Shown here one piece after another: positions 39,104 to 47,929 of a DNA stretch of 64,000 nucleotides. The translations under genes and the position numbers were made by a program. The notes below the pieces were generated by a model that saw only the letters and a list, made by a program, of their open reading frames with translations, searched no databases and was not told where the DNA came from. This stretch comes from Paractinoplanes pyxinae (lineage in GTDB: Bacteria > Actinomycetota > Actinomycetes > Mycobacteriales > Micromonosporaceae), in the NCBI RefSeq assembly GCF_026626335.1, contig NZ_JAPNTZ010000004.1, forward strand, positions 248,001-312,000, read 5' to 3'. The first letter of the stretch is position 1, and each line of letters opens with the position of its first letter.

Positions 39104-40234
39104 ATGACCACCGAAACAACGATTGCTCCGGCCAGCACCAAGACCCAGGTGCTGCGCTCGTTCGACGTCACCGACTTCCCGGCCCTCACCGGGCTCGAGG
39201 AGGAATGGCGTTTCACCCCGCTCAAGCGCCTGCGCGAGCTGGTCACGGCCACGTCGCTGACCGGTACCGCGCCGCAGCTCGAGTTCGGTGACCTGCCGGC
39301 CGGCGTCAGCGTGCGGAGCGTCGAGAAGGCCGAGCCCGTGCTCACCCCGTTCGACCGCGTGAGCGCGCTGGCCTTCGGCGCGGCCTCGGGCGTGAACCTG
39401 ATCGAGGTCGCGCCCGAGACCGAGCCCGAGCAGGCCGTGGTGGTCCGCGTCGTGGGCAAGGGCGGCGAGGCCGCGGCCGCGCGCACCTTTGTCAAGGTGG
39501 GCGCGTTCGCCAAGGTCACCCTGGTGCTCGAGCAGACCGGCACGACCACGCTGGCCGACAACGTCGAGGTCCTGGTGGGCGACAGCGCCCAGCTGACCCT
39601 CGTGACCGTGGCCGACTGGGACGCCGGCGCGGTGCAGGCCCAGCACGTGAAGCTCAAGGTCGGCCGGGACGCCCGCGCCGTCCACGCGCAGGTGGCGCTG
39701 GGCGGCGACCTGGTCCGCCAGTTCACCAGCGTGGAGTACACGGGCCGTGGCGGCGACGCCGAGCTGTGGGGCCTCTACTTCGCCGACGCCGGCCAGCACT
39801 TCGAGCACCGCCAGCTGGTCGACCACTCAGTTCCGGACTGCCGCAGCTACGTGGGTTACCGCGGCGCGCTGCAGGGCGCCTCCGCGCACACGGTCTGGGT
39901 GGGTGACGTGCTGATCCGGGCCGCGGCGACCGGCACCGACACGTACGAAATCAATCGGAACTTGATTCTGACCGACGGGGCCCGGGCCGACTCGGTGCCC
40001 AACCTCGAGATCGAGACCGGCGAGATCGTCGGCGCCGGGCACGCCAGCGCGACCGGCCGCTTCGACGAGGAGCAGCTGTTCTACCTGATGGCGCGGGGCA
40101 TCCCCGAGGGTGAGGCGCGCAAGCTGGTGGTCCGCGGGTTCTTCGCCGAGCTGCTGAACAAGATCCCGGTCGAGGAGCTGCGCGAGCGCCTCGGCGACGC
40201 GATCGAGACCCGGCTGGCGGAGAGCGGCGCGTGA
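39104..40234 (+). CDS. sufD: Fe-S cluster assembly protein SufD
   Basis: This 376-residue paralogue of SufB has the beta-helix core and a C-terminal FDEEQLFYLMARGIPEGEARKLVVRGFFAEL matching the SufC-binding motif. The conserved His is in the DAGQHFEHRQLVDHS region. It lies 3 bp downstream of sufB, and its TGA overlaps the GTG of the Rieske gene. Confidence 0.96.
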   Translation: MTTETTIAPASTKTQVLRSFDVTDFPALTGLEEEWRFTPLKRLRELVTATSLTGTAPQLEFGDLPAGVSVRSVEKAEPVLTPFDRVSALAFGAASGVNLIEVAPETEPEQAVVVRVVGKGGEAAAARTFVKVGAFAKVTLVLEQTGTTTLADNVEVLVGDSAQLTLVTVADWDAGAVQAQHVKLKVGRDARAVHAQVALGGDLVRQFTSVEYTGRGGDAELWGLYFADAGQHFEHRQLVDHSVPDCRSYVGYRGALQGASAHTVWVGDVLIRAAATGTDTYEINRNLILTDGARADSVPNLEIETGEIVGAGHASATGRFDEEQLFYLMARGIPEGEARKLVVRGFFAELLNKIPVEELRERLGDAIETRLAESGA

Positions 40235-40559
40235 GCTTCGAGCTGGTCGGTCCGGTGACCGACGTCGCCAAGGGCGCCGCGATCTCGATCGAGCTCGACG
40301 GCGTCGACATCGCGGTGGTCCACGCCGACGACGACAACTTCTACGCCGTACGCGATGAGTGCTCCCACGCGGCCGTGCCCCTGTCCGAGGGTGAGGTCGA
40401 AGGCTGCACGCTCGAGTGCTGGCTGCACGGTTCCCGGTTCGACCTGCGCACCGGCGAGCCGAGCGGCCCGCCCGCGTTCACCCCGGTGGCGACCTTCCCC
40501 GTCGAGATCCGCGACGGCGACATCTACGTATCGACAACCCCGAGTAATGGAGTAAACCC

Positions 40560-40563
<4 letters not shown>
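40231..40563 (+). CDS. Rieske-type ferredoxin within the suf operon
   Basis: This 110-residue stand-alone soluble Rieske domain resembles aromatic-oxygenase ferredoxins and NirD. The cluster ligands are C-S-H (ECSHAAVPLSEG) and C-W-L-H (ECWLHGSRFDLRTGE). It is locked between sufD and sufC by GTGA overlaps at both ends, so it is co-translated with the scaffold genes. It may donate electrons for cluster assembly or be an early client, but its role in SUF is not established. Confidence 0.92.
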
Positions 40564-41321
<758 letters not shown>

Positions 41322-41346
41322 CATTCCTGACGGGAGAACCTGAACG

Positions 41347-42570
41347 ATGACGTTCGACGTGGTCCGGGTCCGAGCCGACTTCCCGATCCTCAGCCGGGAG
41401 GTCAACGGCCACCCGCTGGTCTATCTGGACAGTGCGAACACCTCGCAGAAACCGGCGCAGGTGATCAAGGCGATGCGTCTGCACAACGAGCGGCACAACG
41501 GCAACGTGTCCCGCTCGGTGCACACGCTCGGCACCGAGGCCACGTCGGCGTACGAGGACGCCCGCGGCAAGGTCGCGGCGTTCGTCGGCGCGGCGACGCC
41601 CGACGAGATCGTCTTCACCAAGAACTCGACCGAGGCGATCAACCTGGTCGCGCACTCGCTCGGGCAGCACCTGGCGCTCAAGCCGGGCGACGAGATCGTG
41701 ATCTCCGAGATGGAGCATCACTCGAACATCGTCCCGTGGCAGCTGCTGTGCGAGCGGACGGGCGCCACGCTGCGCTGGTTCGGTGTGACCGACGAGGGCC
41801 GCCTTCTCTTCGAAGAGGGCTTGATCAACGAGCGCACGAAGATCGTCTCGGTCGTGCACATGTCGAATGTGCTCGGCACGATCAACGATGTGTCGCAGAT
41901 TGTCGAGCAGGCGCACTCTTTCGGTGCTCTGGTGATGCTCGACTGCTCGCAGTCGGTGCCGCACCTGCCGGTCGACGTCCAGGCGCTCGGGGCCGACTTC
42001 ATCGCGTTCACCGGCCACAAGATGCTCGGCCCGACCGGCATCGGCGTGCTCTGGGGCCGCTACGACCTGCTGGCCGCCATGCCGCCGTTCCTGGCCGGCG
42101 GTTCGATGATCGAGACGGTGACGATGGGCGGCACCACCTACGCCCCGCCGCCGGCCCGGTTCGAGGCCGGCACGCCGCCGATCGCCGAGGCGGTCGGTCT
42201 CGGCGTGGCCGTCGACTACCTGAACGAGCTGGGCATGGAGGCCATCCACCAGCACGAGCAGGACATCACCGCGTACGCGTTGAAGACCCTCAGTGACGTG
42301 CCGGGAGTTCGCATCTTCGGCCCGGCCACCCCCGAGGGGCGCGGCGGCACGCTGTCGTTCGGCGTCGACGGGGTGCACCCGCACGACGTGGGCCAGATCC
42401 TGGACGCGCTCGGCGTCGAGGTGCGGGTCGGGCACCACTGCGCGAAGCCGACCTGCGCCCGGTTCGGGGTGCCGGCGATGACCCGCGCGTCGTTCTATCT
42501 CTACACGACCACGGACGAGATCGACGCCCTCGCCCGCGGCCTCGATCACGTCAAGAAGGTGTTCGGCTGA
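41347..42570 (+). CDS. sufS: Cysteine desulfurase SufS
   Basis: This 407-residue PLP enzyme of the type II group extracts sulfur from cysteine. The PLP lysine is in FTGHKMLGPTGIGVL and the persulfide Cys is in VRVGHHCAKPTC near residue 370. The PLP-binding DCSQSVPH and EHHSNIVPW motifs are intact. The final base of its TGA is shared with the sufU ATG. Confidence 0.97.
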   Translation: MTFDVVRVRADFPILSREVNGHPLVYLDSANTSQKPAQVIKAMRLHNERHNGNVSRSVHTLGTEATSAYEDARGKVAAFVGAATPDEIVFTKNSTEAINLVAHSLGQHLALKPGDEIVISEMEHHSNIVPWQLLCERTGATLRWFGVTDEGRLLFEEGLINERTKIVSVVHMSNVLGTINDVSQIVEQAHSFGALVMLDCSQSVPHLPVDVQALGADFIAFTGHKMLGPTGIGVLWGRYDLLAAMPPFLAGGSMIETVTMGGTTYAPPPARFEAGTPPIAEAVGLGVAVDYLNELGMEAIHQHEQDITAYALKTLSDVPGVRIFGPATPEGRGGTLSFGVDGVHPHDVGQILDALGVEVRVGHHCAKPTCARFGVPAMTRASFYLYTTTDEIDALARGLDHVKKVFG

Positions 42571-43031
42571 TGATGCTCGACGGGCTGTACCAAGAGATCA
42601 TCTTGGATCACTACAAGCACCCGCACGGCCGTGGCCTGCGCGATCCCTTCAACGGCGAGGCGCACCACGTCAACCCGACCTGCGGCGATGAGATCACGGT
42701 GCGCGTCTCCGCCCTCGAGGCCGGGGAGCTTTCCGACATTTCGTACGACGGTCTGGGGTGCTCGATCAGTCAGGCCTCAGCCTCGGTGCTGTACGAACTG
42801 CTGCGTGGGCGCACGCCGCAGGACGCCGCGGGAATCCACGAGGCGTTCGTGGCGCTGATGCAGGGGCGCGGCCAGGTCGAACCGGACGAGGACGTGCTCG
42901 GCGACGGCATCGCGTTCGCCGGGGTCGCGAAGTTCCCGGCCCGGGTGAAGTGCGCGCTGCTGCCGTGGATGGCTTTCAAGGATGCGGCCGCCCGTGCCGG
43001 CATCGACGTTTCTTCAGAGGTGACAGCATGA
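42570..43031 (+). CDS. sufU: Zinc-dependent sulfurtransferase SufU
   Basis: This 153-residue protein accepts persulfide from SufS by ligand swap at zinc. The three Cys and the Asp of the zinc site are present: NPTCGDE, GLGCSIS and ARVKCALLPW. A SufU-specific insertion between the second and third Cys (HEAFVALMQGRGQVEPDEDV) distinguishes it from IscU. It is coupled to sufS (TGATG) and to sufT (ATGA). Confidence 0.96.
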   Translation: MMLDGLYQEIILDHYKHPHGRGLRDPFNGEAHHVNPTCGDEITVRVSALEAGELSDISYDGLGCSISQASASVLYELLRGRTPQDAAGIHEAFVALMQGRGQVEPDEDVLGDGIAFAGVAKFPARVKCALLPWMAFKDAAARAGIDVSSEVTA

Positions 43032-43447
43032 CCGACATCAGCCCCGAGGCCGCTCCGGCCACGACTGCCCCGGCCGAGTCCGCTCCGGCCGCGGCTGCCG
43101 CGACCGCTCCGGCCGAGGTTTCCAAGGCGTCGATCGCCGACATCGAAGAGGCCATGAAGGACGTCGTCGACCCCGAGCTCGGGATCAACGTCGTCGACCT
43201 CGGCCTCGTCTACGACACGTACGTCGACGACGAGAACATCGCCACCCTCGACATGACGCTGACCTCGGCGGCCTGCCCGCTGACCGACGTGATCGAGGAC
43301 CAGACACGCACGGCGCTGACCGCCGGCCCCGGCGGCGGCCTGGTCAAGGACTTCCGCATCAACTGGGTGTGGCTGCCGCCGTGGGGCCCCGACAAGATCA
43401 CCGACGACGGCCGCGAGCAGCTGCGCGCGCTCGGCTTCAACGTCTGA
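43028..43447 (+). CDS. sufT: SufT-like metal-sulfur cluster protein (DUF59/MIP18)
   Basis: This 139-residue protein has an Ala/Pro-rich N-terminal extension of about 33 residues followed by a MIP18/DUF59 domain: VVDPELGINVVDLGLVYD and the conserved Cys in TSAACPLTDVIEDQ, ending in the FRINWVWLPPWGPDKIT motif. SufT proteins help mature Fe-S proteins, especially under high demand. It is the last gene of the suf operon and overlaps sufU by ATGA. Confidence 0.93.
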   Translation: MTDISPEAAPATTAPAESAPAAAAATAPAEVSKASIADIEEAMKDVVDPELGINVVDLGLVYDTYVDDENIATLDMTLTSAACPLTDVIEDQTRTALTAGPGGGLVKDFRINWVWLPPWGPDKITDDGREQLRALGFNV

Positions 43448-43450
43448 GTT

Positions 43451-43473
43451 CTGTCGTACCCCACTGCTAGAAA
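43451..43473 (+). promoter_or_regulatory. PafBC-like promoter upstream of the MDMPI gene
   Basis: CTGTCG (43451-43456) with TACCCC directly after and a TAGAAA box (43468-43473) at the same 11-bp gap seen at the uvrA site. The ATG at 43480 follows 6 nt later. The -10 lacks the final T. Confidence 0.45.
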
Positions 43474-43479
43474 AAGGGC

Positions 43480-44223
43480 ATGGAGTTCCCGGCCCTCATA
43501 ACCCTGATCGATGAGCGGTCGGCGGCGCTGCGTGACGCAGTCGCCGCCGCTGCTGTTTCCGACGCCCGTGTGCCGGGCTGTCCCGAGTGGACGCTGAGCG
43601 ATCTCGTGGCCCATCTGGGCGCGGTCCAGCGCTTCTGGGCCGTGGTGGTCGCCGCCGCCGATCCCACTGGGCCGCCCTCGCGGGAGGCGCTGGGCGACCG
43701 CGAACCGCACGGCGATCTCGTGGAGTGGTCGGCCGAGTCGACCGATCGGCTGCTCGCGGCGCTGCGGGGGTCGTCGGCCGAGGCGCCGGCCTGGGCCTGG
43801 TGGGGCGAGTCGCCGGCGCCGCTCACGGTCGGGGCGATCGCCCGCCACCAGGTGCAAGAGGCGGCCGTCCACGCCTTCGACGCGCAAGAGACCGTGGGTA
43901 AGGCCGAGCCGTTGCCGAACGCCGTCGCGGTCGACGGGGTGGCCGAGTTTCTGCAGGTGGGGGTGGGGTCGCTCGGGGCGTGGCCGCATCGCCCGGCCCG
44001 GGTCTTGTTCGACGCGGTCGACGGGCCGGCCCACCTGGTCGATCTATCCGCTTCCGGTGGCCGGCTCGATCCGGCAGCCGGCGGTGATCCGGTCGTCACC
44101 GTGCGCGGGTCGGCGAGTGATCTGGTGCTGGCCCTGTACGGCCGGATGCCGTTCGAGCACCTGACCGTCGAGGGCGATCGTGACGTGCTGGCCCAGCTGC
44201 GGGCTTGGTCGAACCCGGACTAG
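43480..44223 (+). CDS. Mycothiol-dependent maleylpyruvate isomerase-family protein
   Basis: This 247-residue protein has an N-terminal MDMPI/DinB four-helix bundle (residues about 5-150) with the metal-His motifs (SDLVAHLGAVQRFW; HQVQEAAVHAFDAQ), then an SCP2-like C-terminal domain (about 165-245) with VRGSASDLVLALYGR. This is the full two-domain architecture of the family. The reaction is unknown. It is the only gene on its apparent promoter and ends convergent with the histidine phosphatase (4-bp overlap). Confidence 0.85.
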   Translation: MEFPALITLIDERSAALRDAVAAAAVSDARVPGCPEWTLSDLVAHLGAVQRFWAVVVAAADPTGPPSREALGDREPHGDLVEWSAESTDRLLAALRGSSAEAPAWAWWGESPAPLTVGAIARHQVQEAAVHAFDAQETVGKAEPLPNAVAVDGVAEFLQVGVGSLGAWPHRPARVLFDAVDGPAHLVDLSASGGRLDPAAGGDPVVTVRGSASDLVLALYGRMPFEHLTVEGDRDVLAQLRAWSNPD

Positions 44224-44915
44224 GCAGGTGGCAGGTGGTCGACCTGGTTGTAGTAAGCCAGCTCGAGGCGGCCGTCGACTTCGACGAAGCGGCTCAGCGA
44301 GGCGTTGCGGACGCTGCCGGCGGCCCGCTCCGCCTCGAGCACCTTCTCCCAGCTGAGCTGTTCGATGACGGCGCGCATCATGAGGACGACCGCGTCGTGG
44401 GCGACGACGATGACCCGTTGGCCGGCGTGGTCGCGGTGCAGGTCGTCGAGGAAAGAGCCGAGCCGCACCTCGATGTCCGCGAACGACTCGCCGCCGGGCG
44501 GTGCGTAGCGGTACTCGCCGGCGTCGGAGCGTCGCTGCGCCTCGTCGGGGAAGCGCTGGGCCACGGCGGCCCGGGTCAGCATCTCGAGGTCGCCGAGCAG
44601 CCGGTCGACCAGGCGGTCGTCGGTCGTCGGCTCGGGCAGCTCGACCCCCGACTTCTCGGCCGCGATCCGCCACGTCTCGCGGGCCCGCAGGTACGGCGAG
44701 GTGATCACCACCTGGGGCCGCTCGTTCTCGGGGCGGTCCCCGATCCACTCGCCGAGCGCGGCGGCCTGCTGCTCGCCGTACTCGGTCAACGGCACCTCGG
44801 CATCACGCCCGCTGACCTCGGCCTCGAGCAGTCCGTCTTTGTCGGCGGCCGGGAAAGCGACATTGGCCAGGCTCTGCCCGTGCCGGACGAGAAGAAGTTC
44901 GGCGACTACACCCAT
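44220..44915 (-). CDS. Histidine phosphatase (phosphoglycerate-mutase-like)
   Basis: This 231-residue member of the histidine phosphatase superfamily carries the catalytic R-H-G near the N-terminus (LLVRHGQSLANV), a second Arg in SPYLRARETW, an acidic segment and the second His in VVAHDAVVLMM. It is more like a broad-specificity phosphatase than a cofactor-dependent glycolytic mutase. It is convergent with the preceding gene and lies 9 bp downstream of the GlxA-type regulator gene on the same strand. Confidence 0.88.
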   Translation of the reverse strand: MGVVAELLLVRHGQSLANVAFPAADKDGLLEAEVSGRDAEVPLTEYGEQQAAALGEWIGDRPENERPQVVITSPYLRARETWRIAAEKSGVELPEPTTDDRLVDRLLGDLEMLTRAAVAQRFPDEAQRRSDAGEYRYAPPGGESFADIEVRLGSFLDDLHRDHAGQRVIVVAHDAVVLMMRAVIEQLSWEKVLEAERAAGSVRNASLSRFVEVDGRLELAYYNQVDHLPPA

Positions 44916-44924
44916 GATCCGACC

Positions 44925-45893
44925 CTATCCGGCCGCGAACGCCGCCCGGTACGTCTGCGGCGGGACACCCACGATGCGGCGGAAATGCGGGCGCAGGGCC
45001 ACACCGTCGGTGAAGCCGCAGGTGCGGGCCACCGTGTCGATCGGCAGGGCGGTGGTGGCGAGAACGTGCTGAGCCCGCAGGACGCGCTGGTGCAGCAGCC
45101 ACTGCAAGGGGGAGCAGCCGGCCGCCTCGCGGAAATGGCGGTCGAAGCTGCGGCGGCTCAGACGGGCCACCTCGGCCAGCCGGGCGACGTCCAGCCCGGG
45201 GTCGTCGAGGTGTTCCAGGGCGTGCCGCATGGCGTCGGTGACCGGGTCGGCGTTGTCGAGCGGCGGCACCGGCTGCTCGACGTACTGGGCCTGGCCGCCG
45301 GCCCGCTGCGGGGCCACGACCAGGGCCCGGGCGGTCGCGTTGGCCACCTCGGGGCCGTGGTCGCGGCGCAGCAGATGCAGGCAGGCGTCGAGGCCGGCGG
45401 CGCTGCCGGCACTGGTGACGACGGAACCCTCGTCGACGAAGAGGGCGTCGTGCTGCACCTCGACACCGGGGAAGCGGGCCGCGAACTCGTTCAGCACGAG
45501 CCAGTGGGTGGTGGCCCGGCGGCCCTCGAGCAGACCGGCCTCGGCCAGCACGAACGCGCCCAGGCAGAGGCCGGCCACGGTGGCGCCCCCGTCGTGGGCG
45601 CGGCGGACGGCGTCGAGCACCCGCGGATCGGTCGGCGGACCGCCCGGGAGACGCCAGCCCGGGACGATCACGACACCGGCCTGATCGAGCGCCTCGAGCG
45701 GGTGCGGCGCGCTGATCGCGATGCCGGCCGTGGTGGCCAGCGGGCCGGGGTGCTCGCCGGTCACGCGTACGTCGAAACGGGGTCCGCCCCGGCCGGAGTG
45801 ATCGATGCCGAAGACCCGGGGCGCGACGGCGACCTCCAGGATCGGCGCGTCGTCGCCCACGACGATGCCCACGGTGGCCGGATCACGGGTCAT
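44925..45893 (-). CDS. GlxA/FtrA-type AraC-family transcriptional regulator
   Basis: This 322-residue protein has an N-terminal DJ-1/PfpI-like amidotransferase fold (residues about 5-185), with the nucleophile-elbow region GLCLGAFVLAEAGLL, and a C-terminal AraC-type double HTH (about 220-320; RLAEVARLSRRSFDRHFREAAGCSP and IDTVARTCGFTDGVALRPHFRRIVG). ATG 45893 is chosen because a minus-strand -10 TATGTT lies 6 nt upstream, indicating a leaderless start. It is divergent from the MBL gene and likely controls it through the TGGCTT half-sites. Confidence 0.9.
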   Translation of the reverse strand: MTRDPATVGIVVGDDAPILEVAVAPRVFGIDHSGRGGPRFDVRVTGEHPGPLATTAGIAISAPHPLEALDQAGVVIVPGWRLPGGPPTDPRVLDAVRRAHDGGATVAGLCLGAFVLAEAGLLEGRRATTHWLVLNEFAARFPGVEVQHDALFVDEGSVVTSAGSAAGLDACLHLLRRDHGPEVANATARALVVAPQRAGGQAQYVEQPVPPLDNADPVTDAMRHALEHLDDPGLDVARLAEVARLSRRSFDRHFREAAGCSPLQWLLHQRVLRAQHVLATTALPIDTVARTCGFTDGVALRPHFRRIVGVPPQTYRAAFAAG

Positions 45894-45927
45894 GGCTTGA
45901 ACATATCGCACGATGGCTTTCAAGCCA
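45893..45927. promoter_or_regulatory. Divergent operator/promoter with three TGGCTT half-sites
   Basis: TGGCTTGA (45893-45900) and TCAAGCCA (45920-45927) form a perfect inverted repeat with a 19-bp spacer. A further TGGCTT at 45914-45919 makes TGGCTT-TC-AAGCCA a compact palindrome. The minus-strand -10 of the regulator (45900-45905) lies between the outer arms, so the site is well placed for autoregulation and control of the divergent gene. Confidence 0.6.
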
Positions 45928-45963
45928 CTGCTGCCCGACGCCGGCGGAGGCGAGACTCCGTCC

Positions 45964-46698
45964 ATGACGCTTTCGATCCGCGGTTTCGGCGGCCCCACGG
46001 TGACCTTCCGCTACGGCGGCCACACCTTCCTGACCGACCCGACGTTCGACCCGCCCGGCCGCTACCCGATCGGCGACCGCGAGCTGACCAAAACCGCGCC
46101 CGCCTCGGGTCACGCCGACGCGGCCGACGTCGTGCTGCTGTCGCACGACCAGCACCCGGACAACCTCGACCACGCCGGACGAGAATTCGCGGCCAAGGCG
46201 CCGCTGGTGCTCACCACCGTCGCCGCCGCGTCGCGCCTGGGTGCGCCCGCCCGAGGCCTGGCCAACTGGGAATCGGTCACGCTGGCCGACGTCACCGTGA
46301 CCGGCGTGCCCGCCCAGCACGGCCCCGACGGCGTCGAGCATCTGACCGGCCCGGTCACCGGGTTCGTTGTCGAGGGTCAAAACCTTCCCACTGTGTACGT
46401 GAGTGGGGACAACGCGTCGCTCGACGTCGTCCGCGAGATCGCCGCCCGCTTCCCCGCCATCGACGTGGCGATCCTGTTCGGCGGGGCCGCCCGCACCCCA
46501 CTGGTCGGCGACGCGAACCTGACGCTCTCCGCCGCCGACATGGCCGAGGCCACCCGCATCCTGGACGCCTCGACGGTGGTTCCGGCTCATGTGGACAGCT
46601 GGGCCCACTTCACCGAGGGCATCGACGACGTACGGGCCGCCTTCGCCGCCGCCGGCCTGACCGACCGCCTGCAAGAACCCCACCCGGCAACGCAGTAG
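45964..46698 (+). CDS. MBL-fold hydrolase (UlaG-like), divergent from GlxA regulator
   Basis: This protein of about 244 residues has the metallo-beta-lactamase fold in its UlaG/RomA-like form. The metal-binding motif is H-D-x-H-x-D-N-L-D (LSHDQHPDNLD), with later ligands in AQHGPDG, VSGDNAS and VVPAHVDSW. The natural substrate is unknown. ATG 45964 (GGAGG 14 nt upstream) is preferred because the earlier ATG 45913 would place the coding region over the regulator's promoter and operator; 45913 remains possible. Confidence 0.78.
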   Translation: MTLSIRGFGGPTVTFRYGGHTFLTDPTFDPPGRYPIGDRELTKTAPASGHADAADVVLLSHDQHPDNLDHAGREFAAKAPLVLTTVAAASRLGAPARGLANWESVTLADVTVTGVPAQHGPDGVEHLTGPVTGFVVEGQNLPTVYVSGDNASLDVVREIAARFPAIDVAILFGGAARTPLVGDANLTLSAADMAEATRILDASTVVPAHVDSWAHFTEGIDDVRAAFAAAGLTDRLQEPHPATQ

Positions 46699-46989
46699 GT
46701 GGATGCGGCCGGGCGCGGGGCTCTATCTGGTCGATCGCACGAGGAGTTCAGCGCCGCGGGTGAGGCAGGGCGCAGGCTGTGCATGGTTGATGGAGTAAGG
46801 GGTCAGCGGGCCACCTGGTGCCGGTCAGGCGGGGTCAGCACGATCCGGCCGGTCAGCGCGCCGCCGGGGCAGGTTTGCGTTGGCGTCGCCAGGCATCTGC
46901 GAAGAGACCGAGCCGGCCGGCGGGGTTTCTCGCTGCGACCGGCAATCGTCGGGCGGCTTTGTTCGGTGTTCGGTGGTCAATCGTTTCTG

Positions 46990-47109
46990 CACCGCTTTGG
47001 GGGAGCTTCGGTGCGCTTCGGCATGGCATCGGCGTGCTTCGGTGCCGCTTCGGCACCGCTTTTGGGGAGCTTCGGTGCGCTTCGGCATCGCATCGGCGTG
47101 CTTCGGTGC
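46990..47109 (+). repeat. Two-copy 56-bp direct repeat rich in GCTTCGG
   Basis: Copies at 46990-47045 and 47054-47109 differ at very few positions. Each contains the sub-repeats GAGCTTCGGTGCGCTTCGGC and GGCGTGCTTCGGTG. In RNA the CUUCGG unit is the very stable UUCG tetraloop closure. Confidence 0.8.
47041..47063 (+). terminator. Possible terminator hairpin in the GCTTCGG repeats
   Basis: GGTGCCG-CTT-CGGCACC (47041-47057) is a perfect 7-bp stem followed by GCTTTT. It lies 340 bp after the nearest upstream gene, so its target transcript is unclear. Confidence 0.35.
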
Positions 47110-47326
47110 GCTTCGGTGAGCGAGGGGGCCGCAACGTCGCCGGGGGAGCCGACGACCAAGCCGGGCGACGCGTTGGTAAATCGGTCGCGGCGGCGTAGGG
47201 AGGGCGGCACCATGGTCGCGTGACCAAGCCGATGCTGTATCCCGCTGTCTCTGTCGCTGCGGCCGTTCGGGCCGGGCGACAGCAGCGGGCCGGCCTGCGC
47301 GAAACGGCGGTCCGTCAGCCGCGGTC

Positions 47327-47929
47327 ATGAGCGCGGCATTTCTGGCCGGCGTGGTCGCCGGCTACGGAGTCGCGCTGCCCATGGGTGCCATCGGGGTGCT
47401 CATCGCCGGTCTCAGCGCACGTACGTCGTTGCGCGTCGGCGCGGCCGCCGGCCTGGGCGCGGCTACGGCGGACGGCGTGTTCGCCGCCATAGCGGTGGCC
47501 GGCGGAGCAGCCGTCGCGGGCGTCATCGCGCCCGTCGCCGAGCCACTGCGCTGGGCCGCGGCGGTGGTCCTGCTGGTGATCGCCGTACTGACCGCACGCG
47601 CCGCCTTCCGCCCGCCGGGCACGGCCGCCGTCGACCGCCGCCCGGCGACGCCGTGGCGCGCCTACGCCGGGGTGCTCGGCCTGACCCTGCTCAACCCGGC
47701 CACGGTCGTCTACTTCGCCGCCCTGGTCCTAGGCCGCGCCGGCGAGGGCGGCGGCGTCCTCTTCGTCCTCGGCGTGCTGCTCGCCTCGGCCAGCTGGCAG
47801 CTGGTGATCGCCGCCGGCGGCTCCCTCGTCGGCCGCTTCCTGACCGGCCTACGCGGCCGAGCGGCGACCGCGCTGGTCTCCAGCCTCGTCATAGCCATCC
47901 TAGCCGTCCGCCTCCTGCTCCCCAGCTGA
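47327..47929 (+). CDS. LysE/RhtB-family exporter
   Basis: This 200-residue inner-membrane protein has about six transmembrane helices of the LysE superfamily (amino-acid and metabolite efflux). The N-terminal helix has the family's P-M-G-A-I-G-V-L pattern, and the LTLLNPATVVYFAAL helix matches the conserved LNPK/LNPA motif. The substrate is not predictable. Its stop codon lies inside the first monomer of the 23-bp tandem array that follows. Confidence 0.88.
   Translation: MSAAFLAGVVAGYGVALPMGAIGVLIAGLSARTSLRVGAAAGLGAATADGVFAAIAVAGGAAVAGVIAPVAEPLRWAAAVVLLVIAVLTARAAFRPPGTAAVDRRPATPWRAYAGVLGLTLLNPATVVYFAALVLGRAGEGGGVLFVLGVLLASASWQLVIAAGGSLVGRFLTGLRGRAATALVSSLVIAILAVRLLLPS

Larger units (their letters stand above)
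46699..47326 (+). other. 628-bp gene-free interval with GCTTCGG repeats
   Basis: No plausible gene is found; open frames are compositional artefacts. From about 46980 to 47120 the sequence is built from many copies of GCTTCGG(T/C), including a two-copy 56-bp direct repeat and a terminator-like hairpin. The rest shows no feature. Confidence 0.55.
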
